A stretch of DNA of 64,000 bases. It comes from Nepenthes gracilis. Lineage: Eukaryota > Streptophyta > Magnoliopsida > Caryophyllales > Nepenthaceae. This document shows positions 35,813-46,547 of the stretch, in pieces. The stretch spans positions 8,345,119 to 8,409,118 of the forward strand of contig BSYO01000030.1 in NCBI GenBank assembly GCA_033239525.1, given 5' to 3'. The notes beneath the pieces are model-generated. The model had not been told where the DNA came from. It worked only from the letters and a program-made list of their open reading frames with translations, and did not search any database. The translations under genes and the position numbers were made by a program. Within the stretch, counting starts at the first letter, position 1. The number at the start of each line of letters is the position of its first letter.

Positions 35813-37947
35813 AAAAGATCATAAACCATAGAAGTAAGGTGTGGATCCAATGGTGAAGATGAAGAAAAAAATTAAAATTTTAATTCAAATTTATTTGACT
35901 CCATATTTTTTATGGTAAAAGGCTCTATTAATATAGTATTCAAGATTCATTTTGTTACAATTTTTAAATTTTAAATTTTAAGAAATTTTCATTGAACAAG
36001 AAAATAATAAAATATTTGTTGTATCTTATTGCTCCTAATTAATTACAAACTCACAATTAATTTGGGTTTAATACACAACATTCCCCTTCAATTCAATTAA
36101 TCTAAGTCTTCATCTTGAGCATCATCTTCAACCTTTTGAATACATTCAAAATCAACGTCTCATAAAAAATATCAACAATTTCATTGTGAGACTTCAATAT
36201 ACAAACTTGACTTCTTTGTCTTTCATTTTTTCTTATTAAAATGATAATGCATGTTGATGTACTTACTCCTCTCACAAAACACTAGAATTTTTTACAAAGG
36301 CAATTGAACTTCTTATCAACATCAATTTTTGTGGGACATTCTTTTGAAAATCTTTAAAAATTTAGTAAATTTTTAGGCCAAATTGCATGACTTATATTAG
36401 AATTAGCCACTAAATGCTTGACTTCACAAATAGATAGCATAACACCATGTAAAGCCCAATTGTCCATGAAGAAAGCAAATTGGGGTTTGCTCTTCCATTC
36501 ATCCATGTCTCTTCATCAATCACTATTGGTATAATCACAAATATCAAATTCTTTAGTATGTAAACAATCAAATCATTACCTAGAGTCCCTTCAATACGAC
36601 GGATGATTTGTTTCACTGCTTCGAGATGGGTATGATATGATGCTTCCATGTACCTACTAATAAAATTACTGCCACAAAGAATATTTGACCTTATATAAGT
36701 AAGATATCAAAGACTTCTAACAATACTATTGAAGTGTGCAACACTTTTACCTTTAATAATCTTCAATAGCTCTAAGCCACTAACTACAAAGGTTTTGATC
36801 AAATCAGATGATTCCATATGGAACTTCTTGAAAACCTCCTTTGACATAAGCACTTTGAGAAATGAAAATCTTGCGTTCTTTTGGCACTTCTTCAATCCCA
36901 AAGTAACGAGACATGAAGCCATTTTCGTCCTTTCAAACTCCTAATGCATACTTTGTTTGAACTCATTGAATAATGATAAATTATTTCTCATAAAATAAAT
37001 ACCTATTATTATAAAAATACCCATTACTTCATACAATTTATGTCCGTGATACTTGTTTGAGCCCGTAGAGTGCTTTCTTCAACCTATAAATTTTATCTTT
37101 GTTTCTAACTTTTAAACACCTTAAGGGTTGTCAACATATATATTTTCAAGAAAACCATTCAAAAATGTTGATTTCATATTATGTTGGTAGATTCTCAACC
37201 ATTGTTGAGCGTAATTCAAAACTCATAACTTGATGGTCTCCAATCAAGCTATCGGTGTAACCACCTTTCTATAATTAATCCCATCAACTTGCTTGTAGTC
37301 TTTGGTAACCAACCTCTCCTTAAATCATTACACTTCACCCAGGTACTTTTTTTTTTGTTTTTGTTTTTATTTTGTTGATCAAATTTATATCGATAGCTTG
37401 TGCACTTTTAATAAAGTAATGAGTTGTCTTGTCCCATTTTTTTTTATTGCGTTGATCTCCTCACTCATGGCCTTTTCCCACTTCTCTACTTAGACAAATT
37501 CTAAAAATTAAATGAATAGTATCCTGTAAAGAAACAAAACAATTTAGTGTTATCATCGTCAATTTCGATGGCATCATAAATTTTTAAACTCGTTATCTTC
37601 CTTGATTGAGCCTCCTATAATGACAACGACGGAGTACTTGGATGAGTAGATGATGATCCAGATTGAAAAGAAGCAACACTTCTTTGATATATGGGAGAGC
37701 CGCACATTGGAGTCTCGGGTGGAGGATACAGCTTGCTTATCACTTTACTCGCCCGTGTGGACTCTTCCTCTTTAAAAACAAAATAATACATTATTATCAT
37801 CTATACTTTGCACCTAATTCCACTTCTCTCCTTCATCAAAACTATTATCTCTATTAGGGGAGTTTTTTCGTCTCAACACCTAAATTCATGACAATATGTT
37901 CGGTGAGACGATTATAAAACTTACATATCACGATCGTGCACCCCTAA
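35813..37947 (-). pseudogene. copia CY reverse transcriptase and RNase H remnant
   Basis: Minus strand. RT about 36660-37500, with the copia signature IYRLKKALYGLKQVSRT at about 37042-37090 and, upstream of it, a remnant of the LVAKGYKQ...GIDY...FSPVA region at 37150-37330. RNase H about 36150-36650 has an HLEAVKQIIRRIEGTLG stretch and, in another phase, DEWKSKPQFAFFM in place of the DxRKSTxGFxFFM motif. A linker with stops follows at 37580-37860. Integrase, protease and gag are absent: the copy ends at element M, and I do not find its continuation on the far side. Confidence 0.75.
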
Positions 37948-38399
37948 TGTCACGTCTTAAGTTTCGATCCCATCATTAATAATTATTTAATTAACTATTC
38001 AATTAATCATGGACGTAGATTTCATGTCGATACCTCAACTAATGAAAATAAAATAATACAATCTGTGACGGAACGGATTTTTTTTTTTTAATATTCGTCA
38101 GTCCTGACACAATTGAAAACCCAACTCAATCGATTGTGCAGCACAGGACCACAGATGCCATTTAGGACCCATATACTTTTAATCATAATAAGCAAAACGG
38201 AAGTTACACTAACACTTGTGAAAGCATTCATATTCATTCCAAAATGTTCATTCCTGAGTACATAACCAAAAATGTTTAACCATAAAAGTCCAACGAGTTA
38301 TTAGAATAGTGTATCTCCAAAATAAACTTCCAAGGTCTTTAATTCTACAGACAAGGTCTAATCACTCCAACTCGTCAGGTACAAACTCTAAAGCCTCAT

Positions 38400-41074
38400 C
38401 TGTGGGGGAAAATATAAAACAGTGAGCCGAGGCTCAGCAAGGTACATGCATATGGGTAGGAAACGATGATGCAGAAGGATCAGGTATCTATGCACAATTG
38501 GAACGGTGAACCAGAATGCAGTTCAAGAAAAATAGAGAAAACATACCTTGACAGTACTATATTTCAAAATCGGTAATTGACACAGTAACGGTAAACAATA
38601 ACAGAACGTATCGGTATCGGTACGATAAACGGTAAACAATACATATCATATCGGTAGACGGTCTTTCATATTCGGTAGTCGATATGGTAACATAACATAT
38701 CAGTAAAACAGTAAACATTACTTCATATCATATCGGATGCACTCACCTTTATACCCTACTAGCTGAGGGGGCGAATAATCGAGGATAGATTGTGTTCACT
38801 CCACACAATCTAAGGCCTAAGTCTTGTCATATGGGTATCACATCTCACGAGATCGGTACGGTATGCCACCCGAAGGTAGGCCGGTAACGGTAATTCCTCT
38901 GTCCCTAACGCCCGAGGGCAGCGGGCGGACCACAAATAACTCCATGGACAGAGTTATCTCGATTACCATCGAAAAGTCCTAAGGCATCTTAGGAGAACCT
39001 ATCAAAATTTTGTAGTTAGTCCCGGGTCTTAAAGTAACAGGAGCACTTCTTTTCTTGAAAGCCATTTTCAATAAATCGTGGTTCATATTCTGTACGAAAC
39101 AGGAGTTCAATTCTTAATTCACGCCAGAGTTCATTCTTATGTTAAGGGCGGAGCTCTTTTTCATGTGCAGAACCGGAGCTCTTTCTCATGTGCAGAACCG
39201 GAGCTTATTTTTCATTCAAGCCGGAGTTCCTCTTTTGACAGAAAAACAACGGGGTTTATTTCGTGTTAAGGACGGAGCTCTTTTCGTGTGTGAATCCGGA
39301 GTTGATTTTGCCTTTAAAAGCCAGAGTTACTTCTTTATTAAAGACGGAGCTCTTTTCGTGTACGAAACCGGAGTTCATTTTACCCTTAAAAGCCGGAGTT
39401 ATTTTCTTAAAGGACGGAGTGCTTTTTCTGAAAAGCCGGAGCTCATTACAATCCGGAGTTCATTTTTTTCTCGAAGGACGGAGTACTTTTAAAAGCCGAA
39501 TTCTCATAAATCCGGAGTTCTTTTAACAACGAAAGCCAGGGTTCTTTTTATTAACAAAAATCGGAGTTCAACAAAGCAGGAGTTGTTTGTTTTATCAACA
39601 AAGCAGGAGTTCTTTTTATCAACAAAGCCGGAGTTCTTTTTATCTACACAAAGGACGGAGCGCTTTTCACTCAGAGGACGAAGTACTTTTTAGACGGGAC
39701 GGGGTACTTTCTTAAGGGACGGAGCTCTGTTGGACGGAGCTCATTTTCATTAACAGGACGGAACTCTTTCGTTAACAGGACGAAGCACTTTTTCCTTAAC
39801 AGGACGGAGCTCTTTTAGACGGAGTACTTTTCAGACGGGTTACTTTTCTTAAGGGACGGAGCTCATTGGACGGAGCTCATTTTCATTAATGTGACGAAAC
39901 TCTTTTCGTTGCCACAGGGGACGGAGCTCTTTTTCCTTAACAGGACGGGGCACTTTTAGACGGAGTACTTTTCAGACGGGTTACTTTTCTTAAGGGACGG
40001 AGCTCATTGACGGAGCTCATTTTCATTAATGTGACGGAACTCTTTCTCGTTAACAGGACGGAGCTCTTTTTCCTTAACAGGACGGAGCTCTTTTAGACGG
40101 AGTACTTTTCTTAAGGGACGGAGCTCTGTTGGACGGAGCTCATTTTCATTAACAGGACGGAACTCTTTCTCGTTAACAGGACGGAGCTCTTTTTCCTTAA
40201 CAGGACGGGGCTCTTTTAAACGGAGTACTTTTCAGACGGGTTACTTTTCTTAAGGGACAGAGCTCTGTTGGACGGAGCTCATTTTCATTAATAGGACGGA
40301 ACTCTTTCTCGTTAACAGGACGGAGCTCTTTTTCCTTAACAGGACGGAGCTCTTTTAGACGGAGTACTTTTTAGACGGGTTACTTTTCTTAAGGAACGGA
40401 GCTCTATTGGACGGAGCTCAGTTTCATTAACAGGACGGAACTCTTTCTCGTTAGCAGGACGGAGCTCTTTTTCCTTAACAGGATGGGGCTCTTTTAGACG
40501 GAGTACTTTTCAGACGGGTTACTTTTCTTAAGGGATGGAGCTCTGTTGGACGGAGCTCATTTTCATTAACAGGACGGAACTCTTTCTCGTTAACAGGACG
40601 GAGCTCTTTTTCCTTAACAGGACGGAGCTCTTTTAGACGGAGTACTTTTCAGATGGGTTACTTTTCTTAAGGGACGGAGTTCATTTTACAGTAGGGGCCT
40701 GAGTTTATTTTTCATTATAGGAGCCGGAGCTCATTTTACACAATGGGCCGAAGTTCGTTTTGCCTTATAGTAGGTGGATAGTTAATGCAGAAAGCAGGAA
40801 CTCAGAAACAGAGTATACTTCAATATTCTCAATATGAATTTAAAAGCAGAGCAGAGCACACTTGCAATATTCTTAAGTTATCACTTTAAAAGCAGCGTCT
40901 GATATAACTTGCAGTAAAACATGGGTTTAGAAACGGAGCAGAAAGCACTTGCAATATTCTCAAATCATCAGTTTAGAAAACAGCGTCTGGTGTAACTTGC
41001 AATGAAACATGAGTTTGGAAACAGAGCAGAATATACTTATAATGAACTTAAAAATGGCGTCCGAGGTAACTTGC
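38400..41074 (-). other. candidate LTR intron-like module in solo LTR A
   Basis: On the minus strand a donor-like CTCAG|GCAAGT begins at 41074 and an acceptor-like TTTTCCCCCACAG|ATGAG ends at 38400. H1 inside it is perfect (GATTGTGT-N7-ACACAATC, 38788-38810). A weakened H2 equivalent lies at 38753-38766. A GC-AG intron is inferred, not shown. Confidence 0.45.
39150..40690. repeat. higher-order tandem array of GACGGAGCTC units in solo LTR A
   Basis: Short units built on GACGGAGCTCTTTT or CCGGAGTTC (20-27 bases) are diverged at 39150-39700. At about 39720-40690 they are organised into a repeat of about 139 bases, present about seven times. The landmark TTTTTCCTTAAC recurs near 39788, 39929, 40067, 40191, 40331, 40470 and 40609. 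GAGCTC is extremely frequent. Confidence 0.9.
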
Positions 41075-41856
41075 CTGAGAGTTAATTCCTAGATTTACAC
41101 CGCCTTGAAGCTTTCTCCCGTCACTCTCTCTTCCTTCTGTTAGCCTCTGCATCAACAACCAGGGCAGGGTTTATACAGAGGAGCGTTCGGCGGCGTTCGG
41201 TGGGGTAGGTAGGGTAGTTTACCAACTCCCGTACTTCACTTCAGAGGGTAGGTGGAGTAACTACATTTGTTCACTTACTTCGTTAGGTTGTTGTCTAGTT
41301 GGATTCTAATTTGACAATAAAGTGCTCTTTTGTCCTTAGTTACTATTAAATTAGCTCCAACCAATCACTCCAATTTCATGCCTGCGGCCCACTCCTTGCT
41401 GATCACCCTTTTGGGCGGAGCGCGTATTTTGCTGGACGGGCCGGTTTGGAGAAGGCTAATTTTGGATCACAGCCGGCCTTGATTACAAGGCCGAAGTGAC
41501 CAAGGCCGGAGTGCTAGGGCCGGACTGGATTTTACATATGCAGGCTCAGCACGTTGACGTTTTTTTTTTGTTGTTGGATCTCACACAATCCGTACAAAAG
41601 ATTCAAAAATTGTAATATCTCATGTGGCTCTAATACCGACTAAATTGTAACGTTTGACCTTACATAAGGAGCTATATCTATACATACAAAACTCAGAGTA
41701 CACAATCAACTAAACTAAAATTTCACTGCTGTCATATAGTCGGACGATTGACATCCCACGATTCTATAGACTACAATATTCTAAACTACATTCAGAGACT
41801 CATAACATCTCAAATACATATTTATTGTCTGAATAATAAAAAATAGTAACTGCTAT

Positions 41857-44806
41857 TGTGAGGTTCCGAGTTAAGGAAATAATAATTAGAAGGCAATTAA
41901 GTTAATATGGGTGTATCATGGTAAAAAGGTATGAGAGGAATCGGATAAACAGCTCAAAGAGCCAAAATCGGTAAATCGGGAACGAAAACTGTAAACCGAG
42001 TTATGTAACTTTGTAAATATGATTTTGGGTTTTAAAGCATAATAATCATGGCTTATTAAGGTTATATAATCAAGGACAAGGTCCAAGGATGTGAAAGATT
42101 GGGTTAGAATGGTCAAAATGGGTCCCGAACGGCAAAAACGCAACGTAGGCTTGCTGCTGGCTTGTCGCGGCTCAGACCGGCACCCTCCGGGCGCTCGAGC
42201 CCTCCTATCAAGCTAAAAAACCAGAAGCGAGGCCGCTCACTGTCCGCTCGAGTGGAGCTCGAGCGGCGGACAGCCGGTGGCATGGCCGGCCGCTGGCCGC
42301 TCAAGCGGTATGCATAGTATAAATACGTGCGAGGTTCCCTTCCTCCCTCATTTTCTGATCGGCCGAGGGTTTTAGAGAGAGAGAGAGGGGCAACTCTACA
42401 GAGAGAAGAAGGGAGATCGAGCCCGGGAGTCCAGATCCGTCCGAGAGCCAGGTATAAAAGTGAAAGCACGCGTCGAGGCAAGTGTTCTCATACCCACTTC
42501 TCGTTCTCTTTCGATATTTTATGTATTTTCGTTAGGTATTTTGTGTCGATACCCACGGTGAACGTTAGAATCTTGAAACCCATGAGTATGGGCTAAGGAA
42601 AACGTAGTTGTTTGCCCGAATCGTGTCCGATTTGTCCGAGTGGGTTTCACCGAGTGGGTTTCACCGAAACCCTAACCCACGGGATTTTGGGAATTTCCCA
42701 TTTTCCACCCGCGTATCATGAAATTGACCTCAAAATGTGAATCCCCACGCCCCTATGATGCATATATGTTGACCGTGGGTCCGATCTCGCACGTTTTGAC
42801 CCGTTCGCGGCCTCCGAGCCCTCTAAGTGGGCGCTGTTACTGTTCACCCGAGCTCGAAGGTGAAAATTGCACGTTGTCACCTTCGTAAAATGTTGAAATG
42901 ACCCTAGAATATGAATCCCCGTGTCCTAATTGTAGGTATATATCGACCGGATGCCGAATCCCGTAAGAATTGACCCGTTCGTGGCATCCGGGAGCCTTGA
43001 AAGAATTCCATAATTGTTTATCCGAAATTGAAAGAGAAGTTGCATGCTTCCATCATCGTGATAAGTTAAATCGAACCCAAATGTGAAATCTCGTGTACGA
43101 ATTGTGTGTACGAATCCACTGGATGGCCGATCTCCAAGTATCGAACCGTGTACGGCGTCCGGGTGGTCAAAGAGAAATCCGATAATGTTCACCCAAAGCA
43201 AAACGAGAAAAGTAAAGTGATATGTGATCATAATTGTAATGAAAGTAACGTTTAAATGCTTAAACGCAAATGTAAGCTCCGAAACGTGAATCCGTGTGCT
43301 GGAGGCAAGGGAATGAATCTCTGAGGTTTCAAAATGACTTGGGATCATCGGAGGTATGAAATCTAATCTCTGTTGTGAACTTGGAATAATTTGTGGTGAT
43401 TAAGGGAATTGAGTCTCATTGGAGATTGTGAACCTTGAGGTGAGTGGAAGGGAATCCACATTGTGCTTGTGATGATATAATCTCCTGGTTGGAGATGTGT
43501 TTGATGATGTAATCTCCCGGTTGGAGATGATTGTGATGGGAATGAGATTTCCCGAGATTCGATCGTGTGTGGCAAATGTGGATTTCCCTCTCCAAGTGTT
43601 GAACCTAATCTTGAAGCTAGGACCCTGAGTCGTATGGGTAGTATTTTTTAGTATACCATGTCCATCGCGGTGTGACCCCGAGGATTACTTGGCCACGTAT
43701 TCCGGCTGCTCGTGGGAGTGGGTGATGTCTGTGGTACGCTTTAGGAAATTACTGTGAAAGAACGAGGATTGCCCTAGACCCCGGGGGTGTGGGGTGTGTC
43801 TGTCGACGCTACATATTGAGATGTAGTCGTCTGTGATGATTGTTGCATGGATGCAATAGAGGGTCGTGTGCTACCGACCTAAAATAGTAGTCGTGGCTTT
43901 AGAATGTGTAGCGAACACATTCCTATGCTCGTTCTCTCGCATCGTTGGCTAGTACGGTCTACTAGCCGGGGTCCGCAAAGATGATGTAATAATGAAAATG
44001 AATCATGTTCAAGATGAAAACGTGTGAATCCTGTGATTCAAGATGTAATCGTGAGAATCTAGTGATTCCAAATGATGACTAAACAGTGTAACCATGAGAA
44101 CAGTGAGAACCAAGTGATTCCAATTGTTTCCTATTCTCTCTCCTGTTTCTTGATTATTGAGAGTACTTGTATTCCCTTCCCTGTTCAGTTCTTGAATATG
44201 TCTTGGAAATGTGATTATGATTATACTTGCTGAGCTGTTAGCTCACTCTTACTGTTATTGTTGTTTCCTTTCAGATGAGAACACTTAGCTGGCGCAGATA
44301 GTTTAGAGTAAGGAGAGGCTTGCTTGATGAGATTGGCTGGACGGCGGTGCAGAAAAGATTTGGACTCAGAGTTGGATCGGATTTTGAACAGCCACCTAGA
44401 GTTGGGCGTGGCTCATTGTTGTCATTATTTTATGGTTTTGTTATACTTCGGCAATTTATGATGATGTAGTTATGCTTCCGCGTCTATATTGATGTTTGGA
44501 GTTTTGTTTCATTTAGATGGCATCTCTCTAGATCCAGTATAGTAGATAGGTGTACTGTATTGGAGCCACGTATGATATGACAGATGTGTGATCCTGTGTG
44601 ATGTGTTGTAGGCTGTATGTAAGCCTTTTGATAGATGTGTGCTTGTGCAGGGGTGATGTTTAAACAGGTTGTACCGTTTGGTTTTCATCTAGTTGCAGAG
44701 AAATTCCTGCCGGATTTTCTGTAGAAGTCCATAGTTTAATTATGGGATTAGGATTGTGTTGTCATTGACGGACGTTATTCGATGGAGAATAATCCGGTTC
44801 GTCACA
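41857..44806 (+). repeat. solo LTR B (gypsy type), inserted in the M LTR
   Basis: Starts TGTGAGG and ends GTTCGTCACA, with a perfect GCTAT duplication (41852-41856, 44807-44811). Removing it restores the M LTR reading ACTGCTATTGTTCG. The TATAAATA box is 42318-42325, just after a GC-rich block with CGCTCGAG words (42120-42307). An (AG)n run follows the start region (42374-42388). No coding region is present: the frames at 42327-42596 and 42926-43348 match nothing. Confidence 0.92.
42478..44274 (+). other. candidate LTR intron-like module in solo LTR B
   Basis: Donor-like CGAG|GCAAGTG at 42478 and acceptor-like TTTCCTTTCAG|ATGAGA with AG at 44273-44274. An alternative donor is CAG|GTATAA near 42451. 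H1 is a perfect 8-bp stem, GAATGTGT-N5-ACACATTC (43902-43922). H2 is a perfect 8-bp stem, GGCTAGTA-N5-TACTAGCC (43947-43967), exactly 24 bases later. This is the best preserved copy of the module in the window. Confidence 0.5.
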
Positions 44807-46547
44807 GCTATTGTTCGAAAACTAAAATACAACATTAAATATTTCATAATACAAATTCTAATTTCTTCGATCAATTGCTCCTTCAATCCTGATTATCTTA
44901 TAAATATCTGAGCCTCTTATCTAAAGGGGTTAGTAAAATAGAAATTAGAAGTGAGTTAAAAATTTAACAAAGTATATAATTTTACAATTAAACATATATA
45001 ACATATATTTAAAACATATCGGAATGATTGTAAATCAAATCAAATGCAAAGCCATGGATTTTCATAACAGTTATACATAGATTTTATATTTTATATTTTC
45101 AGAATTAGCCAAAATATCATATAAATTCATACTCAAGTATGAATTTTCATAGGGACTAATAGCTAGTACAGTCTCACCGACTAAAGAAGCGGATAATTAA
45201 AATTTGGATTATAGTTATTCCATACAATTAAGGGCTGTATGCTACTATTCAAAACCCAAATATAGGCTGTCATATAAATAACACTGTAGATGAGGCCAAA
45301 TATAACTTTTATCCGTAGATGATAGGCTCAAATCTCGACTACATTATAATATATTAAGACATACAATAACATATTACCATTTAAATTATAATCCTGGTTT
45401 GATGTTTATCTAAACTTTACACATTTCTTTATATTTCTTAATTTTTTTCATTCTGAAAAAAATATTCTTGATTCTTAACATAATTATAGTGTTTTCTCAT
45501 TAAATTATATAAATTCTTAACATGTAATATTTAAAGTTTCTATAAAAATTTAGTCATAATAATTTTTAAAACATGAAATGCTAAATTAGCTAGATAGTGT
45601 ATAAAATTTAGTAATAGTGTAGAAAAATCATCAATATTGAAATATCTCAACAATTTCAATTCAAATAACATATATGCAGGGTCACATTTACTAAAATTTA
45701 GAACATCTAAGCATATATTTTAAGGTCTAGAACATATTCTTACAAGACATACAAAATTTATCATATATAAAGTCATTAAATCAAGAATTTAACATATGCA
45801 TGCAAGGAAGTTGTAGAAAAATGACTTAAATTCCGAAGTATAAGAACTAATAACATGATTCTTCATAAAAAAAATATATATATACAAAGAATAGGAGTGA
45901 AAGTTTATGCATGTGAAATTTTAACAATTAGTTACGAAAATATGTCATATATGAATATTTGAAATAAAAAATACTCAAAGAATTAAGAATGAACAACAAC
46001 AAAGGAAAGAAGGTTTATAGTACATATGAACAACAACAATTAGCTTGAATTCACTTAATTTAAGTTTCTTTAACTTCCTATCTCTCTTTCTCTCTCTTCA
46101 CATTTTGTCCTTCTCTCTCCTCTCTCAAAAGTCTATGAAAAATGACTAAAATTCAATCGGATCATTTATTTATACTGAACTAACGTTCGAGCACTGGTCA
46201 AGCATGCATTAGGTGCCACGAGTGAACATTGTAGTGCATGAGCGCTGCCTCTGGCACGTTTCAAGCGCAAACATTTTGAATAGTGCACTTTAGATGTCCT
46301 TCAGGTATACTTCGAGTGCAAACATATTGAAAAGTGCACTTAGGCGCCTATGAGGCATCCATCAGGCTTGACCTAACTGTCCATCCCACGCATGGCGTGT
46401 GTCAAGTGCTGGTCAAGAATCCATTAACTCGATATGACCCGATTCAATTTTGACTTTTGACTAAATTTTTATCCTCCTTTGATATCAATTTAATTATCTT
46501 AACTTAATTATTCATGATTAAGATACCAATTAGACTCGAACCTTATA

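Larger units (their letters stand above)
38064..41585 (-). repeat. solo LTR A (gypsy type), inserted in the M LTR
   Basis: The element starts TGTGACGG and ends GATCTCACA, with a perfect CAATC duplication on each side (38059-38063, 41586-41590). There is no interior or second LTR, so it is a solo LTR left by LTR-LTR recombination. The minus-strand TATA word (TTTATA, plus strand) is 41170-41175, next to GCGTTCGGCGGCG words. Orientation follows from TATA, donor and acceptor order. Its 3.5-kb length is swollen by the array at 39150-40690. Confidence 0.9.
37948..46547 (-). repeat. 3' LTR of gypsy M, in three pieces
   Basis: The pieces are 37948-38063, 41591-41856 and 44812-46547. Each aligns in order with the right LTR (59756-61857): GTCGATA...AAAATAAAATAATA, then CTCATGTGG and CATCCCA.GATTCTA, then CAATTGCT..TTCAATCCT. 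The minus-strand TATTTATA box is 46167-46174, with a block of TCGAGCA words at 46185-46440. An acceptor-like CCCCTTTAG|ATAAGAG lies at 44921-44922. Confidence 0.9.

Noticed and set aside
42926..43348. 140-residue minus-strand frame in solo LTR B
   Set aside because: It is inside a solo LTR with clean TSDs, antisense to the element, and resembles no known protein.
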